From the NCBI GenBank assembly GCA_018398575.1, contig JAGTXZ010000021.1:2480001-2544000 (forward strand): DNA of 64,000 nt, written 5' to 3'. Positions within the stretch are counted from its first letter, which is position 1. The number at the start of each line of letters is the position of its first letter. Below are positions 1 through 13,106 of this stretch, in pieces. The translations under genes were made by a program, and so were the position numbers. The notes beneath the pieces are model-generated. The model searched no databases, was not told the DNA's origin, and saw nothing but the letters and a program-made list of their open reading frames with translations. The DNA comes from Ampelomyces quisqualis (taxonomy: Eukaryota > Ascomycota > Dothideomycetes > Pleosporales > Phaeosphaeriaceae).

Positions 1-224
1 TCACAATGGTATGCCATCTCCTCTTGTCCATGTACATGCTTCAAGCGTATATGCCGAGAGCGTGTTCCACGTCGGCACTTGCCCCTAAATTTCTTAGGGC
101 ATCCAACGTACTGACAGAATAACACTTCTGAGGAATCGATACTCTGCCCTGGAAGGCCGACTGACGAAGAATTTTCTGTGTTTTTAAGTACAAACATGCG
201 CGGATCCTGATACCTGCAACATGA

Positions 225-1352
225 TCAGCATAAGTGGGGCACTGGTAGATCCATGTTTACGAACCTGGAACTCTCGCCAGCCCCTGGTCCGCAAGGTCCA
301 CGTCGATCCGAGCCAGCTGCCACTCCAGCGGTATCTCTGTAGTGGCCCCCAGGCGTAAGACTGTTGCTGCCACAGCCAAGGCTACAGCCGTGTGATCCGG
401 GACCTACCCGTGTCAGGGCGATCGGCGTCAGTTGAGGTCCAATGGTCATCATACTGTCTAACAAATCGCGGCGCCTAGAACTGGACGTTGCTGTCGACGG
501 CATGTTACTTGATAGCGGCGATACCAAGTTGTACTCCTCGATAGGGGATTGGCTCGATATCGCAGCGTTGCCATGAAAAGGTGGCATTGCTGGAAATTCT
601 TGCGGCCCATGCAGAACCAGCGGGTTCCAGGGTTGGGAGTGCGAAGAAACGTCGCCATCTTGTTCAAATATGCTGGGAACATGCATCTGTGACGCCCCAG
701 CGGCATCATGCTGCATGTGAGCTCCGAACCACTGCGAGTGATCTGGAGATGTACTATCACTGGTCCATTGGCGGATAGGCAGCCAACATTCATACTGAGT
801 CTCGCACCCTGATGCGGTACGATGCCTGCCTGCCACCGCCGGTCCATTTTGCTGCTTGTAGTAGGCCGTATTGCCATGGTGGCCAATGTTGCCAACTGGA
901 CGCGGAACGACTCCTTGGTTGGATGGTTGCCAGTTGCGGGTGTCCACGGCTGAAGATGCGTAGTCGAAAGCGGAATCCTGCTGAGCAACGTATGAGTTGT
1001 TAGCCGCTGTCAAATTGGCGTTTGCCATTCCGACATTGACAAAGCCGATGTCTTCGTCGTCGAGGGACATGTTTGTACACTCGCCTCCCCCCTCTGGCTC
1101 GTATGGTGCAGGATCCATGAAGCCATGATCAAGCTCGAAGAATTCCTCGCCTGGGTCGTCACCAGATGCTGCTGCGAGGTGGGGCGGCGTGCCCTCTGGC
1201 TCCTGCGACGCGAGGTCATCAGTGCCCATCGTCTCGAATGCTCGTGCTGATTCCTGGTTTGTCGAAGATCGATAGTCGCTGGTCCAGGATATCTCTTCGT
1301 TATCGTTCACTACCAACTGCTCGTCATCCTGCACTAGCAACTGCTCCGGCAT
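225..1352 (-). CDS. Hypothetical low-complexity acidic protein (375 aa)
   Basis: A single open frame from an ATG at 1352-1350 runs 375 codons. I do not recognise the family. The first ~100 residues are rich in Asp and Glu, with several Met-Asp and Gly-Glu runs; the rest is rich in Ser, Gln, Pro, Gly and His with no visible catalytic motif, membrane segment or signal peptide. That composition resembles disordered activation regions of fungal transcription regulators, but no DNA-binding motif is present in the frame. The last ~50 residues (Gly/Arg/Cys-rich) look unlike the rest and may be readthrough past a missed splice site toward the window edge. It has no close neighbour: a 5.5 kb gene-poor stretch follows its start. 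Being a real gene is supported by length and skewed composition only. Confidence 0.5.
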   Translation of the reverse strand: MPEQLLVQDDEQLVVNDNEEISWTSDYRSSTNQESARAFETMGTDDLASQEPEGTPPHLAAASGDDPGEEFFELDHGFMDPAPYEPEGGGECTNMSLDDEDIGFVNVGMANANLTAANNSYVAQQDSAFDYASSAVDTRNWQPSNQGVVPRPVGNIGHHGNTAYYKQQNGPAVAGRHRTASGCETQYECWLPIRQWTSDSTSPDHSQWFGAHMQHDAAGASQMHVPSIFEQDGDVSSHSQPWNPLVLHGPQEFPAMPPFHGNAAISSQSPIEEYNLVSPLSSNMPSTATSSSRRRDLLDSMMTIGPQLTPIALTRVGPGSHGCSLGCGSNSLTPGGHYRDTAGVAAGSDRRGPCGPGAGESSRFVNMDLPVPHLC

Positions 1353-4300
1353 GGCGATTAAAGGCGGCCCGAACTTGCTACTGTCTGTCGCGAGCGAGGG
1401 GAATGGGTGTACACCGGGCTTTACTGTTGAAAAGAAGTGCCTCGAGTACTGTGGTACTGTGCGTGCCTTATAGGTACGGTTCGCACACCTCGACGTCTCT
1501 TCACAATCTTGGGATGAGCTTTGGGCGTGAACCTCACGAGGTGGGCAAAGACGGTTGCTTTACAAAAAAACACAGAGCTGTTCCACATAAGGACCAGCAA
1601 GAACCACCCGGGATGCTGAAACGGATAGAGCCAATGTTTGATGGTGGTGGTGGTTCGGAAGTTTCGATGTGGTGTCGAACTGAAGAGGGCTGCTCCAGTC
1701 GAAGTCGGATGGGCTGAGCCGCCAGCTAGGTGACTCCTTCAAGACGAAAGTTTCGGTGGACGACCAGCTCGAAGACGAAACTGCGGACTTGGCTGGATGC
1801 AAATCTCGTTAATCGTCTTATCGCCGAGCGCTCTCTTCAGCAGTCAACCTACTTCTTTATGATGGTTGCTGGTTGTGTCTGGTGTCTTGTTTGGCACAGC
1901 CAAGAAATAAAAAGAGGCGGTGAATGCAAGGTGCGTTTCGCAGCGTTGGCAACAAGGCTTTGTGTCTGGGAGCCTCAGGCTCGCTTATGGATGACAAGAT
2001 GGGCCTTCTATGCTTGCGGAGAATGTTATTCGGTACCAGCGTGTATATCACTAGCGGTGGAAGCAAGATTTGAAGACAATCCGGTGCTCGCCGGGAGCTC
2101 GAGGACAGACTGCTGGAGACAAGTGTCAGAGTTCATGCTTGAGGTACGGGTGCCAAGAGACTTCTTGGTCCTCCACGACGAGGTCCTTCATCCATCGCAC
2201 GCGTGTGAACAAAACTCAAAGTCCAGCATCGTGACCGAGCAGCATCATTAGGACGTTTCGTGGACAATAAAGCATTGCGACCTGCTTCAATGTGAGAAGA
2301 GATCCGTAAATGCTTCTGCTTGCGAAAGCAGTCTTGAGGATTAGGTCTACCTATCTGCTTAGCGCACACCAGCGAGCGCGTCGATCCCTGCTTACTATCA
2401 TATCTGGGCCATACGACAGCAAATCCCCGGTAGTGTAGTGTCCAGTGGCTGAGTACGCACTTGCGACTTTACGCCGGTCGACGTGGAAGACAGGGAAAGA
2501 ATGAACCCGAGTCCTGAGAGCAGCAAGCTTTATGGTATCGACATTCTATGCTTATGGCTTTGGTCTTCTCAGTCCGAGCTGACAGCCAGCGATCGGTGCA
2601 TCGATTCGGGCTCGAAGACGTAGGTTCTGCGCTCACCAGCAGTAAGAGGAGGAATCTAAAGGCATATTCGAACCAGATTGAATTGTAGCCTACTTGAAGA
2701 AACATCGAAGGGGAACGAGTGATTAGAACTACGACACAGCGCGTCGGGGCTTGTCGCATTCTTCTCCTGTGATCTACTGCTCCAGCGTCCACACTGCTCT
2801 TCCTCGCCAGCCGCCGCAGATGCAAGCAATTAAGAGCGATTACGCTTTTGGACCCGGCCGTTCAATCTATGTACGGTGTTCTGCAAGTAATCTGTCCCGG
2901 GTCATTCCTGATACGCCAGACGTACTCCATCATAGCTTGCCGGCGTCAAGTGCAAGGGCTGGGAGGCACATCACTCCCATGTCGACCCTCGATGTGTTGG
3001 GGTGGCGCTGACCACCTGTTCATCGTCTCCGACATTGCTTGCAGATGAATGTGTGTACAGCTAAACGACCCTAGTCTACTTCATGCCACCTCATACTCTG
3101 ACCAATCGCTGCCCACAACATTGTTCAGTCTGGACCAGCATGCATGTGCAGTGAACTCCGTACATGATGGCGCAAGGCGGGACTCTGCCGAAATAAGAAC
3201 CAACATCGAAGCAAACGACCGGCCGTGTGCCTTGGAAAGGAGTAGCCAAGTGGAGAATGCGCCAAACGCATTACTTGAATGCCAATGGCAATTGCAGCAC
3301 GAGCTTAGCAAAGCCACTGTCTCGCTATAGAGCCTAGATGATTCGTGTGCTTCAGCAAGGTAGGAGGTCTTTAGTGCACACTGCAGATAATGGATGCAAG
3401 GAGGCAATCATTTCACCCTAGGCAGATCCTTACAGGACTGCTCTCGCCATAACGGGCACGAAGCGCCGGGATTGCGATTGCGTGCATGTAACGACAAAGG
3501 CGCGCACACCGCTGTGCACGAGATTGGGGTTCGAAGAGAGTTCAACGATCACAAGGTAGCTGACATCCCTGTCCGAACCACCAAGCGTAAACCGTGAACG
3601 ATTATCATGCCGCTCAGGTATCCTACTGGGGGTGTGCGAACGCAGGAAAGATATGGAAACCGTGCCGCGCACGCAGCACCAAGAGATTCTAGCCACCCAG
3701 CCACCACTGAATCCGGCATAGATGCCCGGAAAGATCGTATATCGACCCCCAGAACAGACAGAACGAACCAACAACACTTACGTCCAGCCCACACTCAATC
3801 TGTCGTGATGCAGACAAGTCGGCATGTCAATAACACGAGCATGAACGACTGATGGCACGCAATTCGTCACGAGGCCTGAGCCCCGCTTCCCATGCGCAAC
3901 ATCTTGCATGAACGTAAACAATCTCCACGCAACCTATCCGCCCCCAGTCGCGCCAACCTTGAGTTTATAAGCGCTTTACAAATTGCTGATATGGCTGCCG
4001 GCACGATGTCTGCGAGTGTATTGCGTGTGGCTGGCTTGCGACAACTAGAAGACGCCACTCTTTAACACGAACCCCACCTGTCACTCGTGTACGCCCAACA
4101 AAGCCTCTTAGTATGACTTTAACGTCGGACTCCGCAAAATGTATATGTACCATTGTCGTCTACGAAAAAGAGGTTTATCGCCCACGGACAAGAGTGTCCA
4201 GCGCTTACGTAAAAGAGCGTCACCTAACTGTGAGGACAGAGTGTCGTTCTATGCTCTACAGAGAGTAATTACCAGCCCCATGTACCAAGAGACCGTCAGC

Positions 4301-6919
4301 ATCGAAGTCATGTCTCACCGCCTTGGTCGATGCCTTATGTTCTGGAACATATTCCGCATGAGAGAAGGCTAAGATCAAATATGGAAAGACATTATTCCTC
4401 GGAAAAAGTAGCACGGTAGCCATTGCTAAACTTTGGGTCAGAAGGCAATCAGTATGCAAGGCACAGTTGCTTGCAAGGCAGCTTTAGGCTACGTTCAGTA
4501 GTCCAAGACACGCGCCCCAAGAAACACTTAGGGATGACGTGGGCTTTGTGCAGCCTGCGCCATCGGCATGTTGAATACCTAAGAGACACGCACAACTTGA
4601 GCACTCACATGTATTGCCATCCATTAGAGACAGGTCGTCAGGGCGCATAAGTCGGACGTCAAAACTACTGGGTGTGGTAAGATATGGCTAAGTGTGCTGC
4701 ATCCAGATCTTGACAGCAAACGCTGACCAAGCTCACGAACGGTTCCATGAAGCTTGGGACCTTTGCCACATACTCTGGCATAAAGGCTGCAACTTGCAAA
4801 CCACTCTGCATATTGGCGCCAGGCCCTCCGCACACTCCAAGACGGCGAATGACCGGGAATGTGAGCTGCGTGTTAAAGGTACCCCGTCAACAAGAGCAAT
4901 CGCTGTAGTCAAGGGTAGAGGCATAGACCTTGTTGATTCTGCATATTAATTTGGCTGACGATCGGCTCATGCTATTTCCTGAGATCGGTCTCTTGATAGA
5001 GCTCGCGATAGATTCCTTCTAATTATCGATCGCTTGACCTCAAGAAATGTACCAACAGTCGACCAAAGATGTCCCATCGAAGCGAATGCCCTGGCCTCTT
5101 AAGCCACCGTATTCCTTCTAAATTTTAGCATTGTCGCCTTGCACGGCCAGTTGGACAACATGCTGCTCGCATTCGGCCAACTCGAGGGAGTGACAATCCC
5201 TGCAATGGCATAGCAGATGATTCCGGACTTATTTAGTCGGCCGAGCTTTCAAGAATCCAACCAAGAGGTATGTGGGCGGTGGGGTTCCCATGAGTTCCGC
5301 AGCCCGCTGCACATCTTGAAGCGCAGCTACATCCAGCGAGATTGCCGGAACAAGAGCAGACTATGTCCCGAAAGGACCTGTATGAGCCTACGTTTCGGCC
5401 CGCGGAGCTTGCTCATGCCGTAAAGGTACAAAGGCGTGTCAGAGACCATGTAGTGAAATAGCCGCTCGCTTGTGGACGGTAAGTGGCGTAGAGTTTGTGT
5501 TAGGCATGGGCCAACAAAATCCACTATTCTATGCAGTGTGATCATTAGTACAATGATCATATTTACCTTTTTGGGTGTTTGACGCGGTGGCATAGAGTTG
5601 TTTCCTAACAGTTTGGATGACCCGGCGATGTATGTGCGTATCTGCGTACTTTGTGACGCAGACTGACGATGATGAAATAAAGAATAGGGAACCTTTGGAA
5701 TAAACCACTCGAACAGCCTAAAATCTCACACCCATGTCGTTGTTTCGAGGACTAAGAATTTCGTTACTCTACCAATTGGACATGCGAACTCCACATGCTG
5801 CAGCAATACTCAGGACTAGACGATATTGGAAAAAGTTGGAGCACTATCGATATATTGTATGACATTTCACAACTCGACTTATTGCTTGCCTGGGTCGTGC
5901 TATAAGCGCCGGATGTGGCTACAATGAATTCATTGCCTGCGTCGCTTGTGAGCTGTACTCACGAGGTGACGGTCTAGATCTTCTTGCGTGCTTCAAAGTC
6001 TGTTGGAGCAATCGCAGTCCGCGGCAGAGCCGCAAGACGTGCACGTGAGGCACGATACATCAGGAGCCTTTGCCAGAAGCCATGTCCTACCGTACATTTC
6101 ACATTATATGTAGTGCCAGAACACCGCGAATGTCGAAGGAAGCAACTGAATACGAAACACTTTGTCTTTAGAGTCGACCTCCATTCAGGAACTGGTAACG
6201 TCTTTTGGACATTCTGCTCTTGGACTCCAAGGTGTTTAGGACCTACAGCGATACCAAACACACTTTGGGACGCCAAATTGTGCAGTGATTACTCCGGAGC
6301 TTTTGACTAGATTAGCGGGCCGCCCTGAAATCCCTGGAAACATGTTCACTCTCGCACCCGGTAAGCTTTTGATGTAACGTCAGCCCTTGTCACAAGTGCT
6401 GTCCATCGAATCATTTTTTACTAAACATTCAGCAGAGCCGCACTAAGCCGAAAGCATTACCGTACGATCTCTTCCATTTTGCCATGTCCGAGAACGAAAG
6501 TCTCGAATATGCAATCTGCCAAAGGGCCACATTCTCAGCATCCTCATATGGACTAACAAGCACCTGCTTCCCGCGCATAGTCTGGAAGTCCGAAGTCATT
6601 AGATCTATCCAATGCCATGATGAACAGCTCTCAAGCAGATCAACGCCGTCTCACGGCCCCTATCTTTAGGGTACCTTTGCTACGGCCTTGCAGTGTAGCC
6701 AGGGAATGAACTTGCTGGGAATTAGAGACTAAGTTGGACAGCTCGATCGCAGAAACAGGCACTCCAAGAGCACGGTTACGGGGCAGTTGATCAGCGCTCC
6801 GGAGATGTAGAATTTGCATGCGATGCTGAATGTGAAATTAGAGGTACCAATCATAGTGGCTACCAGATCTGACGCTGCATAATAGTGATGTTCAGCCGAC
6901 CAAACACTCGCAAGCCGTG
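1353..6919. other. Gene-poor interval, no convincing gene
   Basis: All open frames here are short (mostly under 120 codons), overlap each other on both strands, and none shows a recognisable motif or a pair of frames that joins well through splice sites. I see no tRNA, rRNA, inverted terminal repeats or transposase fragments. Base composition is mixed rather than strongly AT-rich, so it is not an obvious RIP-degraded block. Confidence 0.6.
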
Positions 6920-8849
6920 CTATTGTTTCTTCCGTCGTTTGTTTGGTTTAACATCCTGTAAGCGATGTTTCTTCCACTCATGCTTCCTTTTTGCGTCGGC
7001 ACGATTATATGCTGTTTTGCACACGCGGCAGACCTTGCCGATCATAGAATTCACCAATCCATGTTTCTCTCGAATATGTCGAGCCAAATTTCCCTTTGCG
7101 TATCTTGAGGCAAAGGTCAGCACGAAGCACATGTGGTAGATTGAAATTAGGTCTGGCTTACCTGCCCGTGAATAGTAGTCCGCAGAGCTTACAGTCTTCC
7201 TTAGGGTATCGCTTGACTGTCCGAGGATGAGCGTGTTCTGTATCACTAATACATTCGCTGGTGTCTTCTTCCTGTGAGTTCATGTTTGCGCAGAAGTCAA
7301 GCTCGCCCGCAGTGTTTGGCTCCTCATGAACGTATGCATCAGGATGCTTCTCACTTTTCTCCACCGTTTCCAGATTTCGAAATGGGCATGTTTCCTGGAT
7401 AATACCGCTTGAGTTCAAGGCGCTTGAGGATTCTTTTTCTCCGTCACCGGAAAGATACCATACCGAGGTCTCCCCACTGTCGGTCGAATAGTCCCAAGCA
7501 AACTCAGGATCTAAAGCAAGAGAGCGCCGTTTGCACGTCCTTTGGCCGCCATTCGAAGGTGCTGCAACCTCGTATCCTACTAGACTCATTTCTGGCAAAG
7601 GGTACGGAATGTGGTAGGTGTCTAATAGCCAGCTTCCGTGCACCGCTTCATCATGGGCAGAATCTTCTGCTGATACAGACATAAAGGTTTCTTGCGGCGC
7701 TGCTTGAGGCACCTCGTGGTAGAAGTAACGATCATCGTACGCATCGAAAGCGGCATGCTCTGGGAAAGGTGGAATTTGTTGATGTGGCGAAGGGGTGGCA
7801 GAGATCGGGCTCACATACGGTGGTTGCCGTATTTCCGTGCCATCCATGTACTCCAGTTCCGGGGTGACTGGAGACACGGGCGATGGTGTTATTGAACTGT
7901 TTGCGCTGGTTAGGCGCGACGAGGCAATATAATGCTCCTCAAATGATCGTGGCATGAGATGAGACGACATGGTGGTAAGCCGTGGTAATGTCTGGTGCAC
8001 CATTTTGTGCATCTGTGGAGCATCCCATTTGTCCATTGGTAAAGATGCTGTGTTGAACTGGCTCATGTGGTCGGAGGCCATGGTGTCTCTCTGCATGTTG
8101 GTCTCCACGGGCAGAGGACTATCCAGTTCGTAGATTGCGTCCTTCTCAAGCACTGCAGATGCGGTCGAAGACCTATCTAATAACTCTTGCGGCAAGGATT
8201 CAGTTGGTAATTCCTGTACTTGTGGCTGATGATGCGATGCGATATCTGGTAGTTCTGATCGAGCAATTCCACTCAACTCAGCCGACTGTGACGAGCAGCG
8301 ATACTGTACGTTTGAATAGTCGACTGTGGCGTCGTAGGTGGTCACGGTCTCGACCCTCGATGGCGACCAACCAAAGCAAATGTAACACCGTCCAATTCGC
8401 AAGACTCGTATCGGCTTTGGTGTCTCGGGTTGAAATGAATCTACTTTTTGTAGTTTGGTATTTCTGCGTGCGGTGGGCCTCGACGGTCTGTTTGGTGATG
8501 CTTCCCTGGATGATTTGACTCTGTGGTGTGTTAGTCCGAGGCGGCCAGACTCTGAAATCACAATGGGAGTACGAACTCACTTGATTCCCCAACTTCGTAG
8601 TTCTGATAGCAAGCGCATGTTTGCCACCGGGGGTTGCAGCTTATCCAAATAGTCACAGAGCTGACAGCAAGTGAGGAGGACTTTATCTACCATTACCGCC
8701 CGGTCTGAGTTCGAGTAGTATGGCTCCAGTCCGCTGCATTGTCCTGGCGGAATCTCCAGGCGGAGTGGAGGAATACTGATTAACTTCTTCACGAGTCGGT
8801 CAGGGCCCGGTTCTGAGCCGATCATGCTGCCGCCCTGCTGTGCCCCCAT
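6920..8849 (-). CDS. C2H2 zinc finger protein, three exons
   Basis: Exons 8849-8581, 8520-7162 and 7103-6920 (minus) join through a 60-bp intron (GTGAGT...CACAG) and a 58-bp intron (GTAAGC...CAAG), giving 603 codons plus stop. Two C-terminal C2H2 fingers are visible: C-x2-C-x15-H-x4-H, split by the second intron after GLLFTGR, and C-x2-C-x12-H-x4-H starting at CRVC. A Lys/Arg-rich tail follows. The middle is a long Ser/Pro/Glu-rich, probably disordered region. Fungal proteins of this plan are usually nuclear DNA-binding regulators, but the target is unknown. The start used is the first in-frame ATG (8849). A stop lies just upstream in that frame, and the sequence CTAG at about 8880 could be an acceptor for an extra 5' exon near 9050-9214, so the N-terminus is uncertain. 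Confidence 0.75.
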
Positions 8850-9049
8850 ACTCGATCGCAGCAATGGTCCTCCTTCAGCCTAGCCGTAAGGCAACGAGGA
8901 ATAGACCCATGCGACCAAAAGAAGGCAAGATGAAGATAACCACGTTTCATAGGTCCAAATGACACAGTCTTGCTTCCCCCAAGGCATGTGTGACTCCATA
9001 TGTTAGCCTGATAATGAGGGTGGGCGCGGCATTGAGAGCCAGTGCCCCT

Positions 9050-9214
9050 TCGCCGTCTACTATTGGTGCGAAATAGACCGCCTTTCTCGTAGATCTCATT
9101 CCAGAAGGACTCGATGCTACTGCTGACGCGTATCAGCCGAGAGGCATCCAAGTGTGACTTGCGATGTCTCTGCAGACGTTCGGCGACGTCCGCCATTGTC
9201 GAGGTGTCAGCCAA
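9050..9214 (-). other. Possible 5' exon of the C2H2 gene
   Basis: The minus-strand frame starting with ATG at 9214 encodes a credible start (MADTSTMADVAERL) followed by about 40 protein-like residues, and then drifts into unlikely sequence. It may be the first coding exon of the C2H2 gene just downstream, joined across 8880-9050, but I could not find a strong GT donor in the right phase. It could also be a separate small gene or chance. Confidence 0.3.
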
Positions 9215-11168
9215 GGGGCTAGCCGGAAACAGCTCGCCTGTCGACGATCTTCACCGGTGTCGATATCGAGCAGAACTGCACATGTTCTTCACTGTCGGAC
9301 GAGGAAACGCAGTCGCGTTAGAGAGCTCAAAAATCGATGGCCTAGGGACTCCTCCATCTGAAGGAGTGAAGCAGACTCAACATATTGGAACAATATCGGC
9401 GATATCGGAAGGCTCCATCGAGGCCGTGTAGAGGAGCAGGCAGGTGTTGGGAGCGTGCGGGTTCCGGAGGAACGTACAGCTATTGCGTAGTGTCTTCCCT
9501 TGGTGGTAGTTGAGTGTGGGGGCTTGACCGGCCGACGATGGAGGAAGCACACAAGAACATAGGTATTGCAGTGAACTCGCAAAACGTTGCAACCTCCATC
9601 AAGCATCAAGTCTTATATCAAAGGCCTGGCTACTCGTTATATTTTGAACCCGTATGCTAGCCCACTGTGATCTCTCAAAATAGCTACAAGTCGGTTCCTC
9701 AGCCCTCGATCTTCAATTCTTAGAATAGAAACATGGTCGGGCTAATATCGAGCCGGACTTGTTAAGGCAGAGCAATCAACAGATGGGTACCAGTCGAAGT
9801 ATTTTTGGTGACAGATCATCACCTTATCCGGTGAGTTTCACGGTGCCCACATTAACCCAGCCTCGGGATCGAGCATTCCTAACCAACCCTGTCACAAGAA
9901 TGTCAAGCGGTTTACCAAAAATGCTGATCATTTTCAGTGACCACACGTTCCGAGAAGGTGGTTGCTGATCGTTGTCAATTTACGATGCCTCTTTGATATC
10001 AAGGTACCGAATCTTATATTTGAAGTTACAGTTCCAACATCAATGCAATTGATATTTGACAAGATCAATGTACTACATGCCGTGTTGTCATTCATTCTTC
10101 GCCGCATAGATTTCCATGCAAATCCCACTGTTATATCTCCCCGGGTCTTAAGCCACTCCTTAGCAAACCTTCCTGATGACACCACGTCACGCGGAACATC
10201 GACAGAAGTTTGGAAGTACACGGCATATGTTCAAATCACAGTCTCAGCAGAAAGCAAACGAGCAGAGCGAGTAGTAGCCTTGGTCTCAAAATCTGTATGC
10301 CTTCGCCAAACCGTCATGTCCGCGTGCTTACATGCTTGTATATTCCCAGAAGCGACCCTGACATGTCAAGGCATGCCGTGTAGTGGGCGGTCCAATTACT
10401 CTCTCCAACTCGAGTATCGCCACTCATTACTGCGAGTCTAGTCACATCTCAAGTCCTCCACGACAGACTACAGTTCTCTAGTCCTCCAGGACTCTAGGCC
10501 ACATTACCGGTGAGCGATGCGCTGGCGCGGCACATTTTACGGCGTTTCCGGTGAAGCAATAGGTTGTTTGTAACTGCAGGGTGATACTGATCGGCGAGGT
10601 AAGAAATTAAGGCATATTGCCATATGTGTGAATACGCATGTGCGGGTTGCTCAGCTGCGGGGTACGAGCTGTATGCGGCTCTGCTTGGCTGCTGCCTGGA
10701 AGCACGACACTTGGATGACGGTCTCTAGAAAATATGACGGGAAGTTCAAGTTTGGAGAGTTTAATTTCTTTCAAAATAGTTCTGTGCGATTATCTGATCC
10801 TTACGATTGCTACCGTACACTCACCCCATTCGTTGTTCGCTCTCCACGAGCCTAGAACAATCCGTCAACAAATCAAGATCGAATTAATGTCACAGGAAAG
10901 ATTGAGATATTACGACCAATGTCAGGGATGAGACTCCATTGGTTTACCCGCGGGTGCCCAAAATATGATGTACTTTATACTGGTGCCTGCAGCTGAAAGG
11001 AAGTCATCGCGTTTCTCTTGGCCAACGAATCATCCTTCACACATAATCCGGGACCAAGAGTGTAATAAGCAAATGACATCTCTGTCTGATCTTCTGTTCC
11101 CGAGAATTGGCACGTATTTATGTTGCTGAATCGTGTTCATACTTCCATCAGTGTTTTCGGTTTCCCCT
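9215..11168. other. Intergenic interval without recognisable gene
   Basis: Only overlapping short frames on both strands. Nothing resembling a known domain, RNA gene or repeat was seen. Confidence 0.55.
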
Positions 11169-11880
11169 TCAATCGTATTGTCCTTGATCGAGGAATCGCT
11201 CGTAGTTAGAGCGACGGCCCACGTACTGAATACCATCGTACGGGCCGGCACGCTGGGTTTCATACAGGCGTCTATCCATTGCATACATTGGGACTCTGCT
11301 TTGATTTAGGTCGTGAAGATTTGACATGCCTAACTTCCTTCTATCTCCCAGGTGCTGATGAGAGAAGCGGTTGTGGCTATGTACCTCTTCAGTTGGCAAG
11401 GAGTGCTGTGGCCTTGCGGGAAAGTAGCCTTGATGACTGTGCACAGTGTAGATATAGATTCGTTCGTATGTTGTTTGAGTATGGTCTCGGTGTGTCGGAA
11501 GTGCTTTCAAAGCCCCTCGATTGAGTGACCACCAAGCTCGAGGCACCTCGATGTAATGAATGTGCTCTTGTCCAGTCTCAGAGTGTCGACTAATATATCT
11601 GTAGTTGTACGAATAGATATCGGAGTCGGCGAGCTGTTGAGGATAATTGTATTGACTTCCCTTGTCTCCTTGCTCTGATTCAACGGAGGAGCGCGCGCTG
11701 TGCATTGTTTTCACGCGATTCGCAGACTGTGAGTTGTTAGGAAATTCTCTATGTTATTCCGTTCGGGAAACTCACCGACAAAGTGGTGTCGTAGTTAGCT
11801 AGACTGGTGCATGTACCATGCTGACCATTTCGGACAGGCCCGCCAATACGAGTGTGCGAAACATGCTGCTGATGGGCCAT
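11169..11880 (-). CDS. Hypothetical protein (220 aa), one intron
   Basis: The model has exon 1 at 11880-11776 (ATG, 35 codons) and exon 2 at 11726-11169. They are joined in phase 0 by a textbook 49-bp intron: donor GTGAGT, a CTAAC branch site, acceptor CACAG. Total is 220 residues plus stop. I do not recognise the protein. It is hydrophilic, rich in His, Tyr, Arg, Ser and Gln, with repeated Tyr-containing stretches in the middle, and has no signal peptide or membrane segment. Splice quality and an uninterrupted frame support a real gene; function is unknown. It sits alone between two poor intervals. Confidence 0.6.
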
Positions 11881-13106
11881 ATTGACTGGGGGACGAAGTT
11901 TCGGTCAAACAAGATTGGACCAGATTGAAACAGTGCGCCAACTGGTCGCTTAGAGCACAATAGGGCACCGCAATAGGAACGGGTGTTTGTGGGTCTGCAG
12001 GCCGGTCGTAGATGAGTCGGATTAGGACCCTGTAGTCACGGCGAGATACCAGGTAGTTCACGGCTGATGACTCAAAAGTCACACCTTAGACCTGAGCATG
12101 ACTGAGTGGGGCTTGTGGTGGAAGTCGCGATGCGTGAAGCGATTTTGGGAGTATTGTAGCTTAAGAATTGAGGGATTAGGAGCAGTTCTGCACAGCTTTG
12201 TGATGCTAGTGGCCTCCCGGAACAACTGAAACAACATGCATGCCTCCAACATGCGAAGCGCGGCGCAATCGTGTCCTGGTCCTGGAGGATACCCTTGGTA
12301 TGCCTCAGGCATATTGTTCTGCAGGACTACCTTTGATTTATTCAGCCTGGCTCTCCAAGAGCAATGTCACGTTGTATTATAGACTGCCACTTGGGTTGCG
12401 ATAATAAGAACAATGTCCAGAAGAAAGACCGCTGGGCCCAGGGTGCAAAGGGAAGGGGCTTGGCGAGTCCCAGCAGAGCAGTGAATCCTAAGCAGCGAGA
12501 AAAGATGATCTCTCGATTCAGGATTTGGAGAGAGGGGCCACAGTGTAAGTTGAGCAACTATGTAGACATTTGAGAAAGAAATTGTGGTATTTCGCTAGAT
12601 GTACCAGTGATTCTGCTTCCATCGCGGGTACTTTGAACCTGGCATCGTAGTAATCGACACAACGGACGTAGAGGCGGGAAAGCCTTCGAACACCACGACT
12701 TGATTCAAACATAGCTCCGGACCGCGAGTAGGAAGAGGACGGGGACAGCAGTTTCCCCCCTTTCCTCCCGTGTGGCAGAACCATGATGCACAAGAGCCGA
12801 AAGTTGCTTGACATGTATACGTGCATTGCTTGGGAGTGCTATGAGGTGACTTGCGGCTCTATAGTATCCCATAAGTGCGTAGCGTTCAGTGTCAACGCTG
12901 CATGCAAGGCTCCAAGTGTAAACACGCGGATATGACGTGCGACCCTATCCTTCAGTCACTTGCGGGCATTGCTAACCTGGTAGACACGAGTCCAATACTA
13001 CCCACCTGAAGCTCTGCGACTCGTGGAAGTACAAAAATGATTACTTGTTGTCAGAATATACGGAATATACGGACCGTTTTTTTGCTTCAGGCTCCACCTA
13101 GTTCTG
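11881..13106. other. Intergenic interval
   Basis: Short competing frames only (largest about 100 codons at 12518-12826, minus). No domain, repeat or RNA gene recognised. Confidence 0.5.

Noticed and set aside
3520..3545. GGGTTCGAAG, resembling a tRNA B box
   Set aside because: The rest of the B-box consensus, an A box and a cloverleaf could not be found around it.
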